Positions 46,466 through 54,798 of a DNA stretch of 64,000 nt are shown here, piece after piece. This stretch comes from Azoarcus_F sp048158365 (GTDB taxonomy: Bacteria; Pseudomonadota; Gammaproteobacteria; Burkholderiales; Rhodocyclaceae), in NCBI GenBank assembly GCA_048158365.1, contig JBLLNL010000008.1, one strand, 5' to 3'. The notes under the pieces are model-generated. The model worked only from the letters and a program-made list of their open reading frames with translations. It made no database searches and was not told the origin of the DNA. The position numbers were made by a program, and so were the translations under genes. Each line of letters opens with the position of its first letter. Position 1 is the stretch's first letter.

Positions 46466-46795
46466 ATGGAAACCAGAGCGATTCTTCGCGGTGTTCGCCT
46501 CTCGGCCCAGAAGGGGCGGTTGGTTGCGGACCAGGTGAGGGGCAAGCCGGTTGATCAGGCGCTCAGCATTCTCGCCTTCTCTCCGAAGAAGGGTGCAAAG
46601 ATCATCCGCAAGGTAGTGGAGTCGGCGATTGCAAACGCCGAGCATAACGATGGCGCCGATATCGACACACTCAAGGTGAAGACGATCAGCGTCGAGGAGG
46701 GTATGAGCCTGAAGCGCTTCACCGCGCGAGCCAAGGGGCGCGGCAACCGCATCCTGAAGCCAACCTGCCATATCTTCGTGACCGTCGGGGAATAA
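46466..46795 (+). CDS. rplV: Large subunit ribosomal protein L22
   Basis: 109 residues (E. coli 110). Its beta-hairpin narrows the exit tunnel and its tip is the macrolide/arrest-peptide contact (SLKRFTARAKGRGNRI). The ATG at 46466 is chosen because AAGGAG (46455-46460) lies 5 bases upstream; the in-frame GTG at 46460 lies on the Shine-Dalgarno itself. Confidence 0.97.
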   Translation: METRAILRGVRLSAQKGRLVADQVRGKPVDQALSILAFSPKKGAKIIRKVVESAIANAEHNDGADIDTLKVKTISVEEGMSLKRFTARAKGRGNRILKPTCHIFVTVGE

Positions 46796-46804
46796 GGAGT
46801 ACAT

Positions 46805-47599
46805 ATGGGTCAGAAAATTCATCCGACCGGATTTCGCCTCGCGGTCACGCGTGACTGGACTTCGCGTTGGTTCGCTTCGACCGGCGATTACGCCACGATG
46901 CTTCACGAAGACCTGAAGGTCAGAGCTTTCCTGAAGAAGCGCCTCGCTCATGCATCGGTCGGTCGCGTGACGATCGAGCGTCCCGCCAAGAATGCGCGGA
47001 TCACGCTTTTCAGCGCACGGCCAGGTGTGGTGATCGGCAAGAAGGGCGAGGACATCGAGGCACTCAAGCGCGAGTTGCAGAAGATCATGGGCGTGCCGGT
47101 GCATGTGAATATCGAGGAGGTGCGCAAGCCCGAGATCGATGCTCAGTTGATCGCCGATTCCATCGCGCAACAGCTCGAGAAGCGGATCATGTTCCGTCGT
47201 GCCATGAAGCGGGCGATGCAGAACGCGATGCGTCTCGGCGCACAGGGCATCAAGATCATGAGTGCCGGCCGTCTGAACGGTGCGGAGATCGCCCGTACAG
47301 AATGGTATCGCGAGGGACGGGTGCCTTTGCACACCTTGCGTGCCGACATCGACTACGGGGTCGCGGAGGCGAAGACAACCTACGGGATCATCGGCATCAA
47401 GGTGTGGGTGTACAAGGGCGACATGCTTGGACGCAACGAGAAGCCGGTAGCGGTCGAGCCGGAACCGGAAGCACGTCGAGGTCGTCGTGGCGCACCGCGC
47501 AACGAGGCCGGTGAAGCGCGACCCGGTCGTCGTGGTGGTCGTCGTCCCGGTGCGGACGCCCCGGTCCGGCAGCCCGAAGAAGATAGCAGGAGTGAATGA
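46805..47599 (+). CDS. rpsC: Small subunit ribosomal protein S3
   Basis: 264 residues against 233 in E. coli. It forms the mRNA entry channel with S4 and S5. The KH domain includes PGVVIGKKGEDIEALKRELQ. The extra length is a C-terminal tail rich in Arg, Gly and Glu (RRGRRGAPRN onward), disordered and basic, as in several betaproteobacteria. AAGGAGTACAT precedes the ATG and the stop overlaps the region of the rplP start. Confidence 0.98.
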   Translation: MGQKIHPTGFRLAVTRDWTSRWFASTGDYATMLHEDLKVRAFLKKRLAHASVGRVTIERPAKNARITLFSARPGVVIGKKGEDIEALKRELQKIMGVPVHVNIEEVRKPEIDAQLIADSIAQQLEKRIMFRRAMKRAMQNAMRLGAQGIKIMSAGRLNGAEIARTEWYREGRVPLHTLRADIDYGVAEAKTTYGIIGIKVWVYKGDMLGRNEKPVAVEPEPEARRGRRGAPRNEAGEARPGRRGGRRPGADAPVRQPEEDSRSE

Positions 47600-48012
47600 T
47601 GCTGCAGCCGTCTAGAAGAAAGTATCGCAAGGAGCAGAAAGGCCGTAACACCGGTGTCGCGACGCGCGGCGCGAAGGTGAGCTTCGGTGAGTTCGGGCTC
47701 AAGGCGGTCGGTCGCGGGCGTCTGACTGCGCGTCAGATCGAGTCGGCCCGTCGTGCCATGACCCGTCATATCAAGCGTGGCGGTCGGATCTGGATCCGTG
47801 TGTTTCCGGACAAGCCGATTTCGCGCAAGCCGGCCGAAGTGCGCATGGGTAACGGCAAGGGTAATCCGGAGTACTGGGTCGCCGAGATTCAGCCGGGTAA
47901 GGTTTTGTATGAAATGGACGGCGTGAGCGAACCACTCGCACGTGAGGCTTTCCGGCTAGCAGCTGCCAAGCTTCCGTTCGAAACCGTGTTCGTTCTGCGT
48001 CATTTGGGGTGA
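47599..48012 (+). CDS. rplP: Large subunit ribosomal protein L16
   Basis: 137 residues (E. coli 136). It contacts the A-site tRNA and organises 23S rRNA. MLQPSRRKYRKEQKGRNTG is the canonical start. Two adjacent ATGs exist (47596 and 47599); GCAGGAG (47587-47592) is 6 bases before the second, which matches the family. It overlaps the rpsC stop by one base. Confidence 0.97.
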   Translation: MLQPSRRKYRKEQKGRNTGVATRGAKVSFGEFGLKAVGRGRLTARQIESARRAMTRHIKRGGRIWIRVFPDKPISRKPAEVRMGNGKGNPEYWVAEIQPGKVLYEMDGVSEPLAREAFRLAAAKLPFETVFVLRHLG

Positions 48013-48014
48013 TC

Positions 48015-48206
48015 ATGAAAGCGAGTGAACTCCGCGCGAAGAGCGCTGGCGAATTGAACACAGAGTTGCTCGAACTGTTGAAGGCGCAGTTTTCGCTGCG
48101 CATGCAGCTGGCCACTCAGCAGTTGAACAACACGAGCCAACTCGGAAAGGTCCGGCGCGACATCGCGCGTGTGCGTACTCTTCTGCGTGAAAAGGCGGGA
48201 CAATGA
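48015..48206 (+). CDS. rpmC: Large subunit ribosomal protein L29
   Basis: 63 residues, the same as in E. coli. A small helical hairpin protein near the tunnel exit, with MKASELRAKSAGELNTEL at the start and ARVRTLLREK at the end. The ATG at 48015 is preferred over the GTG at 48009, which overlaps the rplP stop. Its stop overlaps the rpsQ start. Confidence 0.95.
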   Translation: MKASELRAKSAGELNTELLELLKAQFSLRMQLATQQLNNTSQLGKVRRDIARVRTLLREKAGQ

Positions 48207-48475
48207 TGACTGAACAGACACAGAAGGTACGCCGTGCGCTGGTCGGCCGCGTCGTGAGCGACAAGATGCAGAACACCGTCACGGTACTTGTCGAGCGCAA
48301 GGTCAAGCACGCGCTGTATGGCAAGGTGATGACGCGCAGTGCGAAGTACCACGCTCATGTCGAGGACGGTCAGGCCGCCGCCGGTGACCTGGTCGAGATC
48401 GAGGAGTGCAGACCCATTTCCAAGACCAAGTCCTGGAAAGTGTCGCAGGTTCTCGAAAAGGCACGAATCATCTGA
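48203..48475 (+). CDS. rpsQ: Small subunit ribosomal protein S17
   Basis: 90 residues (E. coli 84). A 16S 5'-domain binder needed for 30S assembly. RRALVGRVVSDKMQNTVTV and SKTKSWKVSQVLEKA are conserved. The doublet ATGATG allows a start at 48203 or 48206, the first overlapping the rpmC stop. It is the last gene of the S10 group; a promoter lies in the gap after it. Confidence 0.97.
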   Translation: MMTEQTQKVRRALVGRVVSDKMQNTVTVLVERKVKHALYGKVMTRSAKYHAHVEDGQAAAGDLVEIEECRPISKTKSWKVSQVLEKARII

Positions 48476-48501
48476 TTCTTTCCGGCGCAGTTTGTTTTAG
48501 A

Positions 48502-48541
48502 AACAGCTTGGCAAGATATTTGCCAGGCTGTTATAATTTTC
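48502..48541 (+). promoter_or_regulatory. spc operon promoter embedded in an inverted repeat (rpsQ-rplN gap)
   Basis: TTGGCA (48508-48513) and TATAAT (48532-48537) are 18 bases apart. The arms AACAGC..GGCAA (48502-48514) and TTGCC..GCTGTT (48520-48532) pair across a GATAT loop with a TT/AG internal mismatch, covering the -35 and touching the -10, followed by ATAATTTT. The same element could therefore terminate the S10 transcript and start the spc transcript. Confidence 0.7.
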
Positions 48542-48625
48542 GTCTTTGCTTTTGCTCATTCGAGCCCCCTACCCAAACGGGTTCCAAGACTGACCGCTGT
48601 GGCGGGGTAAGTTGGAGATAACTTC

Positions 48626-48994
48626 ATGATTCAAATGCAGTCCATGCTGGACGTCGCCGACAATTCGGGCGCGCGTTCGGTGATGTGCATCAAGGTTCTT
48701 GGTGGATCCAAGCGGCGTTATGCCGGCATTGGGGATGTCATCAAGGTGACCGTCAAGGATGCCGCCCCGCGTGGTCGCGTCAAGAAAGGCGACGTGTATA
48801 ACGCTGTGGTCGTGCGCACCGCCAAGGGCGTCCGTCGGCCGGATGGCGCACTGGTCAAGTTCGACGGTAATGCCGCGGTGTTGTTGAACAATAAGCTCGA
48901 GCCCATTGGCACCCGTATCTTCGGGCCGGTCACGCGCGAGCTGCGTAACGAGAAGTTCATGAAGATCGTCTCGCTTGCGCCTGAAGTGCTCTGA
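48626..48994 (+). CDS. rplN: Large subunit ribosomal protein L14
   Basis: 122 residues (E. coli 123). It sits at the subunit interface and binds the silencing factor RsfS. MIQMQSMLDVADNSGARSV is the signature start. GGAGATAACTTC precedes the ATG. First gene of the spc group, 89 bases after its promoter's -10. Confidence 0.98.
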   Translation: MIQMQSMLDVADNSGARSVMCIKVLGGSKRRYAGIGDVIKVTVKDAAPRGRVKKGDVYNAVVVRTAKGVRRPDGALVKFDGNAAVLLNNKLEPIGTRIFGPVTRELRNEKFMKIVSLAPEVL

Positions 48995-49006
48995 GGAGTG
49001 GTCGGT

Positions 49007-49324
49007 ATGAACAAGATCCGTAAAGGTGACGAAGTCACGATTCTTGCCGGCAAGGACAAGGGTCGCCGGGGTACGGTTTTGCGCCGCGTCGATGCCGAGC
49101 GCTTGCTCGTCGAGGGCGTGAATCGCGTGAAGAAGCATGTGCGCCCAAACCCGATGAAAGGCGAGGTCGGTGGCATTGTCGAGAAAGAAATGCCGATTCA
49201 CGTGTCGAATGTGGCGCTCTTCAACGCGGCGACCCAGAAGGCCGAACGCGTGGGTATCAAGGAGCTTGAGGATGGGCGCAAGGTGCGCTTCTTCAAGTCG
49301 AACGGCGAACTCGTGGACGCCTAA
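49007..49324 (+). CDS. rplX: Large subunit ribosomal protein L24
   Basis: 105 residues (E. coli 104). An assembly initiator protein with a KOW motif (IRKGDEVTILAGKDKGRRGT). The ATG at 49007 is set by GAGGAG (48993-48998) 8 bases upstream; the GTG at 48998 overlaps that site. rplE follows after 9 bases. Confidence 0.97.
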   Translation: MNKIRKGDEVTILAGKDKGRRGTVLRRVDAERLLVEGVNRVKKHVRPNPMKGEVGGIVEKEMPIHVSNVALFNAATQKAERVGIKELEDGRKVRFFKSNGELVDA

Positions 49325-49333
49325 GGAGTGACG

Positions 49334-49873
49334 ATGGCGCGCTTACAGCAATTTTACAAAGAGACGGTTGCCCCTGAGTTGTTCAAGCAATTCGGGTTCA
49401 AGTCGGTCATGGAAGTTCCTCGCATCACGAAGATCACGCTGAACATGGGTGTGGGTGAGGCGGTTGGCGACAAGAAGATTCTTGAGCATGCGGTCGGTGA
49501 CATGACCAAGATCGCCGGGCAGAAACCGGTCGTCACCAAGGCTCGTAAGTCGATCGCGGGTTTCAAGATCCGCGACGGCTACCCGATTGGCTGCATGGTG
49601 ACACTGCGTGGGCCGCGCATGTACGAATTTCTCGACCGGCTGGTGTCGGTCGCGATGCCGCGGATTCGCGACTTTCGCGGTGTGTCGGCGAAGGCGTTCG
49701 ACGGCCGTGGCAACTACAACATCGGTGTGAAAGAACAGATCATTTTCCCGGAGATCGAGTACGACAAGATCGATGCTCTGCGCGGGATGAACATCTCCAT
49801 CACAACGACTGCCAAGAACGACGAAGAAGCCAAGGCTCTGCTGGCGGCTTTCAAGTTCCCGTTCAAGAATTGA
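49334..49873 (+). CDS. rplE: Large subunit ribosomal protein L5
   Basis: 179 residues, as in E. coli. It binds 5S rRNA and the P-site tRNA elbow. MARLQQFYKETVAPELFKQF opens the protein. The ATG at 49334 follows AAGGAG (49323-49328) by 5 bases; the GTG at 49328 sits on that site and is rejected. Confidence 0.98.
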   Translation: MARLQQFYKETVAPELFKQFGFKSVMEVPRITKITLNMGVGEAVGDKKILEHAVGDMTKIAGQKPVVTKARKSIAGFKIRDGYPIGCMVTLRGPRMYEFLDRLVSVAMPRIRDFRGVSAKAFDGRGNYNIGVKEQIIFPEIEYDKIDALRGMNISITTTAKNDEEAKALLAAFKFPFKN

Positions 49874-49880
49874 GGGTGAT

Positions 49881-50186
49881 ATGGCGAAACTTGCTCTGAT
49901 CAATCGTGAGGAAAAGCGTCGGAAACTGGTGGTGAAGTTCGCTGCCAAGCGGGCCGCGCTGATCGCTCAGATCAATGATGCGAAGCTTTCCGATGAGGAG
50001 CGCATGGCTGCGCGTCTGAAGCTTCAGCAGTTGCCGCGCAACGCCAGTCCGGTCAGGGAGCGCAAGCGCTGCGTCTTGACCGGTCGGCCGCGTGGCGTGT
50101 TCCGGAAGTTCGGGCTGTGCCGCAACAAGCTCAGGGACCTCGTGTTCCGGGGCGAGGTTCCGGGCATGACCAAGGCGAGCTGGTAA
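49881..50186 (+). CDS. rpsN: Small subunit ribosomal protein S14
   Basis: 101 residues, the long zinc-free form: the CxxC pairs of the short zinc-binding paralogue are absent. It binds the 16S 3' domain late in assembly. RNASPVRERKRCVLTGRPRG and the C-terminal GMTKASW are typical. GAGGGTGAT precedes the ATG. Confidence 0.98.
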   Translation: MAKLALINREEKRRKLVVKFAAKRAALIAQINDAKLSDEERMAARLKLQQLPRNASPVRERKRCVLTGRPRGVFRKFGLCRNKLRDLVFRGEVPGMTKASW

Positions 50187-50198
50187 GGAGAATATGAT

Positions 50199-50594
50199 AT
50201 GAGTATGTCCGATCCTATCGCCGATATGCTGACCCGCATCCGCAACGGGCAACAGGCGCAGAAAGTCAGTGTGTCGATGCCCAGCTCCAAGCTCAAGGTT
50301 GCGATCGCCCGAGTCCTGCAGGACGAAGGCTATATCGACGGCTTCTCGGTGCGCGAGAACGGCGCCAAGCCGGAGCTCGACATCGAGCTGAAATACTATG
50401 CGGGTCGTCCGGTGATCGAGCGCATCGAGCGTGTCAGCCGTCCTGGACTGCGGATCTACAAGGGCAGCGAAAAGCTTCCCAAGGTCCTGAACGGGCTAGG
50501 TGTCGCCATCGTTTCAACGCCTCGCGGCGTCATGACGGATCGCGCAGCGCGAGCCGGACGTGTCGGCGGCGAAGTCATCTGCTACGTGGCGTAA
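50199..50594 (+). CDS. rpsH: Small subunit ribosomal protein S8
   Basis: 131 residues (E. coli 130). It organises the 16S central domain and in E. coli represses the spc operon at rplE. MSMSDPIADMLTRIRNGQ is the start. AAGGAG (50185-50190) lies 8 bases before the ATG at 50199; the ATG at 50205 is too far. GRVGGEVICYVA is the usual C-terminus. Confidence 0.98.
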   Translation: MSMSDPIADMLTRIRNGQQAQKVSVSMPSSKLKVAIARVLQDEGYIDGFSVRENGAKPELDIELKYYAGRPVIERIERVSRPGLRIYKGSEKLPKVLNGLGVAIVSTPRGVMTDRAARAGRVGGEVICYVA

Positions 50595-50603
50595 GGAGGT
50601 CTC

Positions 50604-51137
50604 ATGTCTCGTGTAGCTAAGAATCCCATCGTGGTTCCTGCAGGCGTCGATGTCAGCATCGCTGCCGGCGAGGTCACGGTGAAGGGACCGCTCGGCGCAT
50701 TGACCCAGCGGCTGGGCAAGGGCGTGACTATCGAACGCGAAGGCGACGCGCTGGTCTGCAAGGCGACCGATGGCGTTGCCGGTGCGGGTGCGATGTCGGG
50801 CACCATGCGTGCGCTGGTGAATAACATGGTCACCGGAGTCAGCAAGGGATTCGAGCGCAAGCTCAATCTGGTGGGCGTCGGCTATCGTGCTCAGGCGCAG
50901 GGTGACAAGCTCAACCTGACGCTCGGTTTCTCTCATCCGGTCGTGCATCAGATGCCCGCGGGGGTGAAAGTGGAAACGCCGACCCAGACCGAGATCCTGA
51001 TCAAGGGTATCGACAAGCAGCAGGTCGGCCAGGTAGCGGCCGAAGTGCGGGCGTACCGCCAGCCTGAGCCCTATAAGGGCAAGGGTGTCCGATATTCGGA
51101 CGAAGTGGTGGTGCTCAAGGAAACCAAGAAGAAGTAA
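50604..51137 (+). CDS. rplF: Large subunit ribosomal protein L6
   Basis: 177 residues, as in E. coli. It lies near the sarcin-ricin loop and factor site. Two repeated domains are visible; the C-terminal one has PEPYKGKGVRYSDEVVVLKE. AAGGAGGTCTC precedes the ATG. Confidence 0.98.
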   Translation: MSRVAKNPIVVPAGVDVSIAAGEVTVKGPLGALTQRLGKGVTIEREGDALVCKATDGVAGAGAMSGTMRALVNNMVTGVSKGFERKLNLVGVGYRAQAQGDKLNLTLGFSHPVVHQMPAGVKVETPTQTEILIKGIDKQQVGQVAAEVRAYRQPEPYKGKGVRYSDEVVVLKETKKK

Positions 51138-51149
51138 GGGCGGTTCGTC

Positions 51150-51503
51150 ATGAACAAAAAACAAGTTCGCCTGCGTCGCGCTCGCAAAACCCGAGCCAAG
51201 ATCGCAGAACTGAAAGCGGTGCGCCTGACTGTGTTCCGTACCAATTCGCACATCTACGCCCAAGTCATTTCCGGCTGCCGCTCGCGCGTGCTGGCTTCGG
51301 CCTCCACCGTCGAGAACGACGTCCGTTCGCAGCTCAAGCATGGCGGTAACAAGGGGGCGGCCGAGTTGGTCGGAAAGCTGATTGCGGAGCGAGCCAAGGC
51401 TGCCGGTGTCGAAAGTGTTTCCTTCGATCGCGCGGGTTTTCTCTATCACGGCCGCGTCAAGGCGCTGGCTGATGCCGCCCGCGAAGGCGGCCTCAAGTTC
51501 TAA
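51150..51503 (+). CDS. rplR: Large subunit ribosomal protein L18
   Basis: 117 residues, as in E. coli. It binds 5S rRNA with L5. The basic N-terminus (KKQVRLRRARKTRAKIAEL) and FDRAGFLYHGRVKALADAAR near the C-terminus are typical. AGGGCGG lies before the ATG. Confidence 0.98.
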   Translation: MNKKQVRLRRARKTRAKIAELKAVRLTVFRTNSHIYAQVISGCRSRVLASASTVENDVRSQLKHGGNKGAAELVGKLIAERAKAAGVESVSFDRAGFLYHGRVKALADAAREGGLKF

Positions 51504-51515
51504 GCGAGGATTTGT

Positions 51516-52043
51516 ATGGCTAAGCAACAAAGCAACAAGCGTGCGCCTGCCGCGCAAGAGCGTGATGACGGCCTTCGCGAGAAGATGGTTGCGATCAACC
51601 GGGTGACCAAGGTCGTCAAGGGTGGCCGCATCCTCGGTTTCGCGGCGCTGACCGTGGTCGGTGACGGCGATGGTGGTATCGGGATGGGCAAGGGCAAGTC
51701 CCGCGAAGTGCCGGTCGCCGTTCAGAAGGCGATGGAAGAGGCAAAGCGCAAGCTCACCAAGGTGTCGCTGAAGAACGGTACGCTGCAGCACACCGTGATC
51801 GGTCACCATGGTGCGTCGCGCGTGCTGATGCAGCCGGCCCCGAGCGGTACGGGCATCATTGCGGGCGGTCCCATGCGTGCAGTGTTCGAAGTGATGGGCG
51901 TGACCGATGTGATATGCAAGTGCATCGGTTCGACCAATCCCTACAATGTCGTGCGCGCCACGATCAGTGGCTTGCTCGCGATCAGCACGCCGGCCGAGAT
52001 TGCCGCCAAGCGTGGCAAAACCGTCCAAGAGATTCTGGGGTAA
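51516..52043 (+). CDS. rpsE: Small subunit ribosomal protein S5
   Basis: 175 residues (E. coli 167). Fidelity protein at the mRNA entry side. GLREKMVAINRVTKVVKGGR and GIGMGKGKSREVPVAVQKA mark the double-stranded RNA-binding part. An N-terminal extension rich in Gln, Lys and Ala accounts for the extra residues. Confidence 0.98.
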   Translation: MAKQQSNKRAPAAQERDDGLREKMVAINRVTKVVKGGRILGFAALTVVGDGDGGIGMGKGKSREVPVAVQKAMEEAKRKLTKVSLKNGTLQHTVIGHHGASRVLMQPAPSGTGIIAGGPMRAVFEVMGVTDVICKCIGSTNPYNVVRATISGLLAISTPAEIAAKRGKTVQEILG

Positions 52044-52046
52044 GCA

Positions 52047-52229
52047 ATGTCCGAGAAGAAGATCAAGGTCACGCTGGTCAAGAGTGTGATCGGTACCAAA
52101 CAATCTCACCGTGCGACCGTTCGTGGTCTCGGTCTTCGTCGCCTCCACCATTCGGTCGAGCTGGTCGATACGCCCGAAGTGCGCGGGATGATCAACAAGG
52201 TTTCGTACCTTGTGAAGAGTGAGGGTTGA
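52047..52229 (+). CDS. rpmD: Large subunit ribosomal protein L30
   Basis: 60 residues (E. coli 59). KKIKVTLVKSVIGTKQSHRA and LGLRRLHHSVELVDTPEVRG are the family pattern. It begins 3 bases after the rpsE stop and ends 1 base before the rplO ATG. Confidence 0.97.
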   Translation: MSEKKIKVTLVKSVIGTKQSHRATVRGLGLRRLHHSVELVDTPEVRGMINKVSYLVKSEG

Positions 52230-52230
52230 T

Positions 52231-52668
52231 ATGCGACTCAATACAATCAAGCCCGCCGAAGGCTCCAAGAAGGTCGCGCGCCGGGTCGGTCGTGGCATCG
52301 GGAGCGGGCTCGGCAAGACCTGCGGTCGCGGCCACAAGGGACAGAAGTCCCGTGCAGGCGGTTTCCACAAGGTCGGCTTCGAGGGCGGTCAGATGCCGCT
52401 TCAGCGGCGCTTGCCGAAGCGTGGTTTCGTGTCTCTGACGGCAAGTGGCAACGCCGAAGTGCGGCTGTCGGAACTCGACCGTCTGCCGATCGACGAGATC
52501 GATCTGCTGGCGCTGGTCCAGGCCGGAATCGTGCCCGCCGGCACCCAGAATGCAAAGGTGATCCTGTCCGGCTCCATCAGCCGCAAGGTCACTCTGCGTG
52601 GCGTGGGCGCGACCAAGGGCGCACTGGCAGCGATCGAAGCTGCCGGCGGTACCGTGGTGACCGGGTAA
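52231..52668 (+). CDS. rplO: Large subunit ribosomal protein L15
   Basis: 145 residues (E. coli 144). A late 50S assembly protein. MRLNTIKPAEGSKKVARRVG starts it, and GRGHKGQKSRAGG is the Gly/Arg-rich conserved loop. The ATG at 52231 has GAGGG (52221-52225) five bases upstream; a GTG at 52219 inside rpmD is rejected. Confidence 0.97.
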   Translation: MRLNTIKPAEGSKKVARRVGRGIGSGLGKTCGRGHKGQKSRAGGFHKVGFEGGQMPLQRRLPKRGFVSLTASGNAEVRLSELDRLPIDEIDLLALVQAGIVPAGTQNAKVILSGSISRKVTLRGVGATKGALAAIEAAGGTVVTG

Positions 52669-52683
52669 TCGAGGAAGGCGACC

Positions 52684-54009
52684 GTGGCAAAAACTTCAGC
52701 CGCGCTGGGTAGTAGCGGGCGTTTCGGGGACCTCAAGAAGAGAATTCTTTTCGTTCTCGGCGCCCTGATCGTCTATCGGATCGGCGCTCACATTCCGGTG
52801 CCCGGTATCGATCCGGAGCGGCTGGCCGAATTGTTCCAGTCGCAGGCCGGTGGCATCCTCGGCGTGTTCAACCTGTTTTCCGGCGGTGCGCTGTCGCGAT
52901 TCACGATCTTCGCTCTCGGGATCATGCCTTACATCTCGGCGTCGATCATCATGCAGTTGATGACGGTGGCGATCCCGACGCTCGAGCAGTTGAAGAAGGA
53001 AGGCGAGGCCGGGCGACGCAAGATCACGCAATATACCCGCTACGGCACGCTGGTGCTTGCCTTCGCGCAGGCGGTCGGGATTTCGATCGCGCTCGAATCG
53101 CAGCCGGGTCTGGTGCTCGATCCGGGTCTGATGTTCAGATTCGTGACGGTGGCCACGCTTGTGACGGGGACGATGTTCCTGATGTGGCTGGGTGAGCAGA
53201 TCACCGAGCGCGGCATCGGCAACGGCATCTCCCTGATCATCTTCGCGGGAATCGTGGCGGGTCTGCCAAGTGCCATCGGCGGCTTGTTCGAGCTGGTGCG
53301 GACCGGTGCGATGCATCCCTTCACCGCGCTGGTGATCTGCGTGCTGGTCGTCGTCGTCACTGCCTTCGTGGTGTTCGTGGAACGGGGGCAACGCAAGATC
53401 CTGGTCAACTACGCCAAGCGTCAGGTCGGCAACAAGATCTACGGTGGGCAGAGTTCGCACCTGCCGTTGAAGCTGAACATGGCCGGGGTCATCCCTCCGA
53501 TCTTCGCGTCGAGCATCATCCTGTTCCCGGCTACGCTCGGCCAGTGGTTCGGTGCGCGCGACGGGATGACCTGGTTGCGGGATATCTCGTCGACGCTGGC
53601 GCCCGGTCAGCCGATCTATGTGATGTTGTATGCGGCAGCAATCGTGTTCTTCTGTTTCTTCTACACCGCGCTGGTCTTCAATGCACGGGACACGGCTGAC
53701 AACCTGAAGAAGAGTGGGGCGTTCGTTCCGGGCATCCGTCCGGGTGACCAGACTGCGCGCTACATCGACAAGATTTTGACGCGTCTGACCCTGGTGGGTG
53801 CGGTGTATATCACCCTGGTCTGCCTGTTGCCGGAGTTTCTGATTCTGCGCTGGAACGTACCGTTCTATTTCGGCGGCACATCCCTGTTGATCATCGTCGT
53901 GGTGACGATGGACTTCATGAACCAGGTCCAGTCGCACGTAATGTCTCACCAGTACGAAAGCTTGCTCAAGAAGGCAAACTTCAAGGGATCCGGACTGCCC
54001 AGCAGGTGA
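52684..54009 (+). CDS. secY: Preprotein translocase subunit SecY
   Basis: 441 residues (E. coli 443). The ten-helix channel of the Sec translocon. YRIGAHIPVPGIDPERL precedes the plug region; KINVAGVIPPIF-type helix 7 appears as LNMAGVIPPIFASSIILFPA; the cytoplasmic C5 loop has FVPGIRPGDQTARYIDKILT. The start is GTG at 52684 after GAGGAAGG. It follows rplO and precedes infA by 4 bases. Confidence 0.98.
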   Translation: MAKTSAALGSSGRFGDLKKRILFVLGALIVYRIGAHIPVPGIDPERLAELFQSQAGGILGVFNLFSGGALSRFTIFALGIMPYISASIIMQLMTVAIPTLEQLKKEGEAGRRKITQYTRYGTLVLAFAQAVGISIALESQPGLVLDPGLMFRFVTVATLVTGTMFLMWLGEQITERGIGNGISLIIFAGIVAGLPSAIGGLFELVRTGAMHPFTALVICVLVVVVTAFVVFVERGQRKILVNYAKRQVGNKIYGGQSSHLPLKLNMAGVIPPIFASSIILFPATLGQWFGARDGMTWLRDISSTLAPGQPIYVMLYAAAIVFFCFFYTALVFNARDTADNLKKSGAFVPGIRPGDQTARYIDKILTRLTLVGAVYITLVCLLPEFLILRWNVPFYFGGTSLLIIVVVTMDFMNQVQSHVMSHQYESLLKKANFKGSGLPSR

Positions 54010-54013
54010 GATT

Positions 54014-54232
54014 ATGTCTAAGGAAGACGTCATTGAAATGCAGGGTGAGGTCGTCGAGAACCTGCCTAACGCAACCTTTCGGGTCAAGCTGGAAAACGGT
54101 CACATCGTTCTGGGGTACATATCGGGAAAAATGCGAATGCACTATATCCGCATCCTTCCCGGTGACAAGGTCACTGTGCAGCTCACGCCTTACGACCTGA
54201 CCAGGGCCCGGATCGTTTTCCGGACCAAGTAA
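54014..54232 (+). CDS. infA: Translation initiation factor IF-1
   Basis: 72 residues, as in E. coli. An OB-fold protein that occupies the ribosomal A site during initiation. MQGEVVENLPNATFRVKLEN and the GKMRMHYIRILPGDKV segment are conserved. It follows secY after 4 bases, an arrangement common in betaproteobacteria. Confidence 0.98.
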   Translation: MSKEDVIEMQGEVVENLPNATFRVKLENGHIVLGYISGKMRMHYIRILPGDKVTVQLTPYDLTRARIVFRTK

Positions 54233-54253
54233 TCTAGAAACAGGAGCATAGAA

Positions 54254-54367
54254 ATGAGAGTTCAGGCATCGGTCAAGCGGTTGTGCCGTCACTGCAAGAT
54301 CATCCGTCGCAAGGGTGTCGTTCGCGTGATCTGCACCGACCCGCGCCACAAGCAGCGCCAGGGTTGA
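54254..54367 (+). CDS. rpmJ: Large subunit ribosomal protein L36, zinc-binding form
   Basis: 37 residues. C11, C14, C27 and H32 form the zinc ribbon (CRHC, then VICTDPRHKQ). The sequence begins MRVQASVKRLC. AGGAGCATAGAA precedes the ATG. It lies between infA and rpsM as expected for the alpha operon of proteobacteria. Confidence 0.97.
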   Translation: MRVQASVKRLCRHCKIIRRKGVVRVICTDPRHKQRQG

Positions 54368-54420
54368 TATTCTGGTCTGGTCAGATTAAAATTTAATGTT
54401 TCGCTTTTTGGGGTAAACGA

Positions 54421-54786
54421 ATGGCCCGTATTGCAGGGGTAAACATTCCCAATCATAAGCATGCCGAGATTGCGCTCACTGCCATCTATGGGATCGGGCG
54501 CACGCGTGCACGTCAAATTTGCGACGCTTCGGGTGTCGGGCGCTCGACGAAGATGAAGGATCTAACCGAGTCCGACATGGATCGGCTTCGCGACGAAGTC
54601 GGCAAGTTCATCGTCGAGGGTGATCTTCGTCGCGAAGTCACGATGAATATCAAACGCCTGATGGATCTCGGCTGTTATCGCGGTTTCCGTCACCGTCGCG
54701 GCCTGCCGATGCGCGGTCAGCGTACGCGTACCAACGCCCGCACCCGCAAGGGTCCGCGCAAGGCAATCGCCGGCAAGAAGAAGTGA
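54421..54786 (+). CDS. rpsM: Small subunit ribosomal protein S13
   Basis: 121 residues (E. coli 118). It bridges the 30S head to the 50S subunit and touches the P-site tRNA. MARIAGVNIPNHKHAEIALT starts it; the basic C-terminus has RGLPMRGQRTRTNARTRKGP. The 53-base gap before it contains no obvious gene. Confidence 0.98.
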   Translation: MARIAGVNIPNHKHAEIALTAIYGIGRTRARQICDASGVGRSTKMKDLTESDMDRLRDEVGKFIVEGDLRREVTMNIKRLMDLGCYRGFRHRRGLPMRGQRTRTNARTRKGPRKAIAGKKK

Positions 54787-54798
54787 TAGGGGTACATA

